In this document: one piece after another, positions 4,269 through 8,791 of the stretch
Layout: each line of letters starts with the position of its first letter
How positions within the stretch are numbered: position 1 is the first letter of the stretch
Origin: Candidatus Staskawiczbacteria bacterium
GTDB lineage: Bacteria; Patescibacteriota; Minisyncoccia; Minisyncoccales; Staskawiczbacteraceae
Assembly: GCA_026395195.1 (NCBI GenBank)
Contig: JAPLZD010000023.1
Coordinates: forward strand, 1 to 8,791
Direction of reading: 5' to 3'
DNA length: 8,791 nt
Notes under the pieces: model-generated
Databases searched by the model: none
What the model saw: the letters and a program-made list of their open reading frames with translations, nothing else
What the model was told of the DNA's origin: nothing
Position numbers and translations under genes: made by a program

Positions 4269-6191
4269 TTATTTTTGTTCTGTGTATTTTCCTTCTTCGG
4301 CTTTCGGCTCATCGCCATCTTTTTTTGGTTCCTCTGGCTTTTGCTGATTTTTATAAAGTTCGGCTCCAATTTTCTGAATAGCTTCCGACAGATCTTTTGT
4401 TTTTGATTTAATTTCCTCTATATTATCATTTTTTTGAGCTTCCTTCAACGCAACAATTTTATCCTCAACCTCTTTTTTATCCTCGGGTTTTATTTTGTCC
4501 CCTGCGTCTTTTAAAGTTTTTTCCGAAGCATAAATTATAGTGTCTGCGGCATTTTTTATTTCAATAACTTCCTGTTTCTTTTTGTCGTCAGAAGCGTGTG
4601 TTTCCGCATCTTTTTTCATTCTTTCAACTTCATCTTTTGAAATTCCAGACGAGCCTTCAATTCTAATTGATTGAGATTTATTAGTTGCCTTGTCTTTTGC
4701 CGAAACATTTAAAATTCCATTTGCATCAATGTCAAAACTTACTTCAACTTGCGGAATTCCTCGGGGAGCCGGCGGAATGCCGTCTAAAATAAATCTTCCC
4801 AGGGTTTTGTTGTCCTGCGCCATTGGGCGCTCGCCCTGCAAAACGTGCACTTCAACACTCGTCTGGCTGTCAGCTGCAGTTGAAAAAATCTGGGTTTTTG
4901 CGGTTGGCACGGTTGTGTTTTTTGAAATTAAAATTGTATTTACTCCGCCAAATGTTTCAATTCCTAATGACAATGGAGTCACATCCAGCAACAGTACGTC
5001 CTTTCCCGCAGTTCCAGACAAAATTCCGCCCTGAATTGCGGCCCCCATTGCCACAACTTCGTCGGGATTTACCTCCTTGTTTGGCTCTTTGCCAAAATAT
5101 TTTTTAACTTCTTCAATCATTTTCGGCATTCTTGTCTGCCCCCCAACCAACACAACTTCATTTATATCTTTTGGTTCCATCCCGGCGTCTTTCATTGTTT
5201 TTTTTACCAACTCAATGGATTTATCAATGTAATCATGCACCATTTCTTCCAATTGAGCTCTTTTTAATTTCAAAAGCAAATGTTTTGGGCCAGATTGGTC
5301 GGAAGTAATAAATGGCAAATTAATTTCGGTTTCCAAACTTGAAGACAACTCAATTTTCGCTTTTTCAGCCGATTCTTTAATTCTCTGCAGAGCTAAATTG
5401 TCTTTTGACAAATCAACTCCATTGTCTTTTTTAAATTCTTTTACAATCCAGTCCATAATTCTCTGGTCAAAATCGTCACCCCCAAGGTGTGTGTCTCCGC
5501 CGGTTGCTTTTACCTCAATGCTACCCTGCGATTCTTTATCGTCGCCTTCTGACATCACAATTTCCATCACGGTAACGTCAAATGTCCCGCCCCCAAAATC
5601 GTAAACTACTATCTTCTCATCCTTCTTTTTGTTCAAACCGTAAGCCAAAGCAGCGGCAGTTGGTTCATTGATGACTCTTTTTACAACAAAACCTGCAATT
5701 TCTCCTGCAACTTTTGTTGCTTTTCTTTGCGCGTCATCAAAATATGCCGGGCAAGTAATAATCGCCTCAGTTATCACCTCTCCCAACTTAGCCTCCGCGT
5801 CGGCTTTTAATTTTTGCAAAATCATTGCCGAAATTTCCGCAGGATTTAACCATTTGTCACCCATTTTAACATCAACTCCGCCCTGGCCGGACAGGCCGTC
5901 CGCAGATTCTCTAATCTCGTACGGCAACAATTTTTTGTCTCTTTGCACTTCCGGGTCAGAAAACTTTCTTCCAATTAAACGCTTAACGGAGAAAATTGTA
6001 TTTGTCGGGTTCGTGACAGCTTGCCTTTTAGCAAGCACGCCTACAACACGTTCCCCCGACTTTGTAATAGCAACAATTGACGGCGTAGTCCTTGCCCCCT
6101 CTTTATTCTCCACAATCTTCGCCTCTCCGCCTTCCACCACCGCCATCGCCGAAAATGTTGTTCCTAAGTCTATCCCTAAAATTTTTGACAT
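4269..6191 (-). CDS. dnaK: chaperone protein DnaK (Hsp70)
   Basis: A 640-aa complete Hsp70, the ATP-dependent cytoplasmic folding chaperone. The nucleotide-binding domain begins MSKILGIDLGTTFSAMAVVE, with phosphate 1 GIDLGTT at 6-12, phosphate 2 YDFGGGTFDV at 197-206, GGDTHLGGDDFD at 231-242 and adenosine motif LVGGQTRMP at 348-356. The interdomain linker DVLLLDVTPLSLG is at 398-410. A beta-sandwich substrate domain and an alpha-helical lid follow, then a Lys/Glu/Pro-rich tail (about 616-640) ending GKYTEQK. No SD is visible before the ATG; the upstream 27-nt spacer is almost pure A/T. It sits between a one-TM hypothetical gene and dnaJ. Its nucleotide exchange factor grpE is encoded in the preceding transcription unit. 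Confidence 0.99.
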   Translation of the reverse strand: MSKILGIDLGTTFSAMAVVEGGEAKIVENKEGARTTPSIVAITKSGERVVGVLAKRQAVTNPTNTIFSVKRLIGRKFSDPEVQRDKKLLPYEIRESADGLSGQGGVDVKMGDKWLNPAEISAMILQKLKADAEAKLGEVITEAIITCPAYFDDAQRKATKVAGEIAGFVVKRVINEPTAAALAYGLNKKKDEKIVVYDFGGGTFDVTVMEIVMSEGDDKESQGSIEVKATGGDTHLGGDDFDQRIMDWIVKEFKKDNGVDLSKDNLALQRIKESAEKAKIELSSSLETEINLPFITSDQSGPKHLLLKLKRAQLEEMVHDYIDKSIELVKKTMKDAGMEPKDINEVVLVGGQTRMPKMIEEVKKYFGKEPNKEVNPDEVVAMGAAIQGGILSGTAGKDVLLLDVTPLSLGIETFGGVNTILISKNTTVPTAKTQIFSTAADSQTSVEVHVLQGERPMAQDNKTLGRFILDGIPPAPRGIPQVEVSFDIDANGILNVSAKDKATNKSQSIRIEGSSGISKDEVERMKKDAETHASDDKKKQEVIEIKNAADTIIYASEKTLKDAGDKIKPEDKKEVEDKIVALKEAQKNDNIEEIKSKTKDLSEAIQKIGAELYKNQQKPEEPKKDGDEPKAEEGKYTEQK

Positions 6192-6218
6192 ATGTTTTTT
6201 ATTTTATTTATTATTTTA

Positions 6219-6728
6219 TTATTTGTATGCGCTTATTATTTCATTTGCCTGCTTTTCCGAATTAAAAACATCCCCTCTGGAAATTATTTGTAGAAACGGA
6301 AGCCCTTGGTAAAAATCAATTTTTTCATTAGTTAATGCATCGATTAAATAATATGTTTCATAAAGCGTGCTCCAATTTCCGACATCTGGCTTTGCATCTG
6401 CGCCAAGTTTCATCAGTGTTTTGTCGGACTCCACATAAAGGCACGAATTAACTTTAGGGCTGTAAAATATCTCCTTTAATTCATCGCTCTCAACATATAA
6501 ATTGTAGTCTGGATTTGTCCCTGTATTATCGCCATTCCTGAGCTCAGGTTTCTGGGCGCTATTAAATCGGTTTATTTTGTCCAGTATCTGACTTTTATAT
6601 TTTTCGCAATCTATTTTTTTCTGAAAATTATCCTGTTTTTTATTTATTTGGCTCGCATAAAAAAACCCGCCCCAAATTATAAATCCCAATAAAATAACAA
6701 CCGGCAAAATTAATTTATTTTTTTCCAT
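6219..6728 (-). CDS. hypothetical protein with one N-terminal membrane helix
   Basis: A 169-aa protein not recognised. A short basic start (MEKNK) precedes a membrane helix at about residues 6-26 (LILPVVILLGFIIWGGFFYA). The remaining ~140 residues are hydrophilic and likely outside the cytoplasm; the helix could instead be an uncleaved signal anchor. Cys41 and Cys96 are the only cysteines and could form a disulfide. There is no lipobox cysteine, so it is probably not a lipoprotein. The gene ends 27 nt before dnaK on the same strand, so it is likely the first gene of the dnaK transcript. No SD is seen, and a candidate promoter leaves a leader of at most a few nucleotides. Function unknown; whether it belongs to the stress response is inference from position. 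Confidence 0.72.
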   Translation of the reverse strand: MEKNKLILPVVILLGFIIWGGFFYASQINKKQDNFQKKIDCEKYKSQILDKINRFNSAQKPELRNGDNTGTNPDYNLYVESDELKEIFYSPKVNSCLYVESDKTLMKLGADAKPDVGNWSTLYETYYLIDALTNEKIDFYQGLPFLQIISRGDVFNSEKQANEIISAYK

Positions 6729-6742
6729 AAATTTATTTTTTA

Positions 6743-6771
6743 ATTATTTTTATCAATGGTTTTATTTACAA
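6743..6771 (-). promoter_or_regulatory. candidate promoter for the TM protein-dnaK-dnaJ unit
   Basis: TTGTAA (6771-6766), 17-nt spacer, AATAAT (6748-6743) on the minus strand. The -10 box lies 14 nt before the ATG at 6728, the same distance as at grpE. The region is so A/T rich that a chance match is possible. Confidence 0.35.
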
Positions 6772-6797
6772 CTAATTTTATTTACTGATTCTGCGTT

Positions 6798-6815
6798 GGT
6801 TGTCATACGACAACC
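6798..6815. repeat. inverted repeat 1 of the spacer before the dnaK unit
   Basis: GGTTGTC (6798-6804) and GACAACC (6809-6815) form a perfect 7-bp stem with a 4-nt loop. No T-run follows on either strand. It lies inside the presumed 5' region of the dnaK transcript. Confidence 0.6.
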
Positions 6816-6825
6816 CGACTATTCT

Positions 6826-6852
6826 ATTATCTTGCATCTTAACATATGTTAA
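6826..6852 (-). promoter_or_regulatory. second candidate promoter overlapping the 22-bp palindrome
   Basis: On the minus strand TTAACA (6852-6847) and GATAAT (6831-6826) each match the consensus hexamers at five of six bases, but the spacer is only 15 nt. The -35 box lies wholly inside the palindrome at 6835-6856, which would let a bound repressor block it. Confidence 0.33.
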
Positions 6853-6856
6853 GATG
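6835..6856. repeat. perfect 22-bp palindrome, candidate operator
   Basis: CATCTTAACAT followed directly by its exact reverse complement, with no spacer. A perfect dyad of this length in an intergenic promoter region is typical of a binding site for a dimeric repressor. It is not the CIRCE element of HrcA (TTAGCACTC-N9-GAGTGCTAA). The regulator is not in the window. Confidence 0.65.
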
Positions 6857-6871
6857 ATTATTTTTATATTT

Positions 6872-6888
6872 TTTCACGTGGCGTGAAA
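6872..6888. repeat. inverted repeat 3 of the spacer before the dnaK unit
   Basis: TTTCACG (6872-6878) and CGTGAAA (6882-6888) form a 7-bp stem with a 3-nt loop. On the minus strand it is followed by AAATATAAAAATAA. It lies 15 nt from the 22-bp palindrome. Confidence 0.55.
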
Positions 6889-6923
6889 TACTACCTAAAT
6901 ATCATTATTTCTCTTTCCCCACT

Positions 6924-6943
6924 ATTCCACTTTTTCGTGGAAT
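6924..6943. repeat. hairpin just after the pyrophosphatase-like gene
   Basis: ATTCCAC (6924-6930) and GTGGAAT (6937-6943) form a 7-bp stem with a 6-nt loop, starting 3 nt after the stop codon at 6947 on the minus strand. It is followed by AGTGGGG rather than a T-run, so it is not a standard terminator but could be a weak one or protect the mRNA 3' end. Confidence 0.5.
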
Positions 6944-6946
6944 GCC

Positions 6947-7333
6947 CTATTTTCTAATAATTATATGCTTGAACCATTTTTCCTGGAACGCTACCTCTGC
7001 TTCAATTTCTGCGTCTGATAGGTCGGTTTCTTTCGGCATTACAATGAGTTTGTCGTCATCGTTATCTAACCTATGTATAACTGCTTTTACTATTCCTTCG
7101 GCGGTCTGTAAGGGTTTGTCGGTTCCAAGGTAATAGGCGTCCAGTTCTTCTCCATCGGGCGCCTTTGTGCCGTTGATGTAACCATAATTTACTGTATAAA
7201 CGAATTTATGTTGCGGATGTTTGGAGCCTACAGGCCGATCAATTTCAACCCTAACCGTTTTCCCTAAAAATTGTCGCGCCATTTCTAAACTAACTTTCTC
7301 CATTTTTTTATTTCCAAAAACCTTCATTGTCAT
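6947..7333 (-). CDS. inorganic pyrophosphatase-like protein (short form)
   Basis: A 128-aa protein related to family I soluble pyrophosphatase, which hydrolyses PPi to phosphate in the cytoplasm. Visible motifs are VEIDRPVGSKHP (29-40), VNYGYING (48-55), the metal-binding-type DGEELDAYYLG (60-70; usual form DGDPxDxxV) and NDDDKLIV (91-98). Classical bacterial enzymes are about 175 aa. This one lacks roughly the last 45 residues, including the region with the conserved Tyr-Lys pair, and has Glu62 where Asp is usual, so PPi hydrolysis is uncertain. Such short homologues are frequent in Candidate Phyla Radiation genomes. The first ATG is 2 nt after the preceding stop; the ATG at residue 11 (7303) is an alternative start. 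Last gene of the grpE unit. Confidence 0.78.
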   Translation of the reverse strand: MTMKVFGNKKMEKVSLEMARQFLGKTVRVEIDRPVGSKHPQHKFVYTVNYGYINGTKAPDGEELDAYYLGTDKPLQTAEGIVKAVIHRLDNDDDKLIVMPKETDLSDAEIEAEVAFQEKWFKHIIIRK

Positions 7334-7335
7334 AT

Positions 7336-7674
7336 TTATTTGCTAAATGCCATATTATTTAATGCAAAAAATAAGAAGTAGTTTTTTAGGAATTCGGGAT
7401 TTGTGTGAAAAACATTCTTTCCAAAAAATAAATCGCAGACAACTTCGCGCAGTTTGAAAATTTCCAAAACCCGGTTTTTCCATCTTTTGTCGGCAATAGT
7501 TAAATCAATTAATTCTATCGCGCGGAAGAAAGATTTCTCCATATTTTCTTTGTCGCCCTTTTGCTTCAAACTTAAAGTTCTGCTGACCTCGCTGCCTATA
7601 TTGGCAAGTTGCTGGCTTAAAGAAAGTTTCTGCCAGCGTTCTATATTTAAATTTTTGTTTATTATGGATTCCAT
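7336..7674 (-). CDS. conserved hypothetical protein, CPR-type, 112 aa
   Basis: No function known to me, but the pattern (WQKLSLSQQLANIGSEVSR at 14-32, FFRAIELIDLTIADKRWKNR at 49-68, LREVVCDLFFG at 74-84) matches a small all-helical hypothetical protein I associate with Candidate Phyla Radiation genomes. There is no signal peptide or membrane helix, and one Cys at 80. Its start overlaps the end of the upstream DUF5674 gene by 13 nt, showing translational coupling, and the next gene begins 2 nt after its stop. Confidence 0.75.
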   Translation of the reverse strand: MESIINKNLNIERWQKLSLSQQLANIGSEVSRTLSLKQKGDKENMEKSFFRAIELIDLTIADKRWKNRVLEIFKLREVVCDLFFGKNVFHTNPEFLKNYFLFFALNNMAFSK

Positions 7675-8012
7675 TCTATCAAACTATTTACAATTTTTAT
7701 TATTTTTTCTTTTATTTCCGGGCTTTGGATATCCATTGACCGGTTAACCGACGGCTTTACATTAATTAAGGAGTTGTACTCTAAACGATCATTTTCCGGC
7801 CTGTCTAAATAAATGTTAATCCCCCACAAGTCCTCATTTTTTGAGCCCTGCGCGAATAACATTTCACTTTCGTCGGCGTGCAATTCTCCGCCAACTGCCA
7901 TAATTCCCAGGTCAACATCAACAACTGCTTTTACCATTTCACCATAACCCTCGCTGGCAATCTTTTTTAACTCGTCAAAATTTACCTTTTGTTTTATTAT
8001 TCTTGTTTCCAT
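7662..8012 (-). CDS. DUF5674 family protein
   Basis: A 116-aa protein matching my recall of DUF5674: MVKAVVDVDLGIMAVGGELH at 26-45, then GSKNEDLWGINIY (56-68), SLINVKPSVNR (81-91) and a C-terminal helix ending IVNSLIEWNP. Function is uncharacterised. The protein is small, soluble and cytoplasmic, with no cysteine. It overlaps the following gene by 13 nt and follows grpE after 47 nt that contain a hairpin. No SD is seen before the ATG. Confidence 0.82.
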   Translation of the reverse strand: METRIIKQKVNFDELKKIASEGYGEMVKAVVDVDLGIMAVGGELHADESEMLFAQGSKNEDLWGINIYLDRPENDRLEYNSLINVKPSVNRSMDIQSPEIKEKIIKIVNSLIEWNP

Positions 8013-8030
8013 AATTTTATTTGCTAATTT

Positions 8031-8055
8031 TTACCCCAGTCATTCGACGGGGTAA
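8031..8055 (-). repeat. intercistronic hairpin between grpE and the DUF5674 gene
   Basis: On the minus strand TTACCCC-GTC, a 4-nt loop, GAC, one bulged T and GGGGTAA form a 10-bp stem. It starts 4 nt after the grpE stop and ends 18 nt before the next ATG. It is followed by AAAATTAGC, not T, so termination is unlikely; mRNA processing or stability control is possible. Confidence 0.6.
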
Positions 8056-8059
8056 GTGT

Positions 8060-8491
8060 TCACTTCGTTACCCTTACTTTTGCTACTCTAATCATTTTGC
8101 CATGAAGGGTATAACCTTTTTGTGTTTCTTCAATTACTACGCCAGATTCTTTTTCTTTGGTCTCAATTTCTTCCACAACTTCCATTAAATTTGGGTCAAA
8201 TTTTTCGCCGAAGGTTTTTATGGGCTCAATCCCCTCTTTTTTCAGAAAATCCTCGAGTTGCTTTTTTATTTGCGTAAATCCACTGGCAAATTCTTTATTT
8301 TCTGGTAAATGTTTTTCAGCGAGATAAAAGTTATCTAAAATTGGCATAATATTTAGGATTAATTCCTCGTTTGAATATTTTACCAATTGGCCAATCCGTT
8401 CCATTTCATCTTTTTTGTAGTTCAAAAAATCAGCCCGCTCCCTTTTCCAGCCGTTTAAATATTCCTCTTCTTTTTTTGTATCTTTTTCCAT
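8060..8491 (-). CDS. grpE: nucleotide exchange factor GrpE
   Basis: A 143-aa GrpE, the dimeric factor that releases ADP from DnaK and resets the chaperone cycle. Residues 1-60 are a charged helix, the usual long coiled-coil stalk, here shorter than in the 197-aa E. coli protein. The C-terminal beta domain shows KTFGEKFDPNLMEVV (92-106; the usual FDP..HEA has Met in place of His) and the closing signature GYTLHGKMIRVAKVRV (126-141). No SD is visible, and the promoter leaves a leader of only about 7 nt. It is separated from dnaK-dnaJ by three small genes, one TM gene and a palindrome-rich spacer, instead of being next to dnaK. Confidence 0.95.
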   Translation of the reverse strand: MEKDTKKEEEYLNGWKRERADFLNYKKDEMERIGQLVKYSNEELILNIMPILDNFYLAEKHLPENKEFASGFTQIKKQLEDFLKKEGIEPIKTFGEKFDPNLMEVVEEIETKEKESGVVIEETQKGYTLHGKMIRVAKVRVTK

Positions 8492-8505
8492 GTTTTATAC
8501 TCTGT

Positions 8506-8533
8506 ATTATAGCAGAAAAATAGAAAAAATCAA
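8506..8533 (-). promoter_or_regulatory. promoter of the grpE unit
   Basis: On the minus strand TTGATT (8533-8528), 16-nt spacer, perfect TATAAT (8511-8506), with TGC directly before the -10, an extended -10. The ATG lies 14 nt after the -10 box, so the message would have a very short leader. TTAGCACTT (8540-8532), nearly one arm of a CIRCE element, overlaps the -35 box. Confidence 0.78.
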
Positions 8534-8542
8534 GTGCTAATG

Positions 8543-8571
8543 CAAAATAAAAGACCCAAAACGTGTTTGGG
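8543..8571 (-). terminator. rho-independent terminator of the gene at the right edge
   Basis: On the minus strand CCCAAA (8571-8566) pairs with TTTGGG (8560-8555) around a 5-nt loop and is followed by TCTTTTATTTT. Two weaker hairpins lie between it and the stop codon: TTTGCC/GGCAAA at 8592-8609 and GGACT/AGTCC at 8578-8591. Confidence 0.78.
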
Positions 8572-8610
8572 CCCTGCGGACTTGCCAGTCCTTTGCCTTG
8601 AGGGGCAAAA

Positions 8611-8791
8611 TTAGGCGATGGCGGCCAAAGACTTTTCCTGAATTCTTGCCAGGATTTTCTGCTTATAGGCAAGATGTGTTGCCCAGGATTCTTCGGGGTT
8701 GTCGTCATGCGCCTTTGCGGCATTTTCCATGAGGGCTTGCAGTATTTCTGCATTTTCGGCGTTGTCGCCTCCGTCCATCCTGGAAAGAAGT
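8611..8791 (-). CDS. hypothetical protein, C-terminal part (may run off right edge)
   Basis: An open frame on the minus strand with stop TAA at 8613-8611 and a dedicated terminator 40 nt beyond. From the ATG at 8778 it would be 55 aa: an acidic, Ala-rich helical protein (DGGDNAENAEILQALMENAA, then NPEESWATHLAYKQKILARI, ending QEKSLAAIA). The frame stays open to the window edge and the ATG has only AGG directly against it, so the real start may lie outside. No family recognised. It appears more GC-rich than grpE next to it. It is too short for other standard evidence, but the terminator and codon pattern support a real gene end. Confidence 0.5.
   Translation of the reverse strand, partial: LLSRMDGGDNAENAEILQALMENAAKAHDDNPEESWATHLAYKQKILARIQEKSLAAIA

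Noticed and set aside
5668..6312. 214-codon plus-strand frame opposite dnaK
   Set aside because: Antisense shadow of the highly conserved dnaK coding sequence; no promoter, SD or family resemblance.
8520..8545. Full CIRCE operator for HrcA
   Set aside because: Only one imperfect arm is present; the required inverted second arm after 9 nt is absent.
8430..8753. 107-codon minus-strand frame at the right edge
   Set aside because: It runs through the terminator and grpE promoter and into grpE in another frame; the 8611-8791 frame with its stop before the terminator is better supported.

Overview
The window looks like chromosomal DNA from a small-genome bacterium of the Candidate Phyla Radiation (Patescibacteria, perhaps Parcubacteria). 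I infer this from three small proteins I associate with that group (a DUF5674 protein, a 112-residue conserved hypothetical, and a short pyrophosphatase-like protein), from tight gene packing, from a 143-residue GrpE, and from tRNA genes without an encoded CCA end. Almost everything is on the minus strand; one gene (1571-2698) is on the plus strand. No rRNA, CRISPR array or insertion sequence was seen.

Right to left, in the direction of minus-strand transcription: the 3' end of an unknown gene (8611 to the window edge) ends at a terminator. A strong extended -10 promoter then drives grpE, a DUF5674 gene, a conserved hypothetical and a pyrophosphatase-like gene (8491-6947). A 219-bp spacer holding four separate inverted repeats follows. 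The second chaperone block (6728-2890) is a one-TM protein, dnaK, dnaJ and a GIY-YIG endonuclease-like gene whose start is 3 nt from the dnaJ stop. Next come two hairpins and tRNA-Lys(UUU). GrpE, DnaK and DnaJ together make a complete Hsp70 folding cycle, although grpE sits in a separate transcription unit from dnaK-dnaJ.

The left third differs in style: it looks more GC-rich and its genes have clear Shine-Dalgarno sites. It holds the plus-strand 375-aa gene with a helical N-terminal part and a RelE/ParE-like C-terminus (own promoter and terminator); a divergent plsC-type acyltransferase with its own terminator; a compact unit of two tiny hydrophobic ORFs (43 and 37 aa) behind a perfect TTGACA-17-TATAAT promoter and closed by a terminator; then tRNA-Ala(GGC) with its own promoter; and, 1 nt beyond it, the start of a diacylglycerol/undecaprenol kinase that runs off the left edge. 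PlsC and DgkA both act on membrane lipids.

The most novel-looking item is the strongly expressed-looking pair of micro-ORFs at 281-650, none of which resembles a family I recognise. Second are the cluster of palindromes before the dnaK block and the RelE-like fusion protein.
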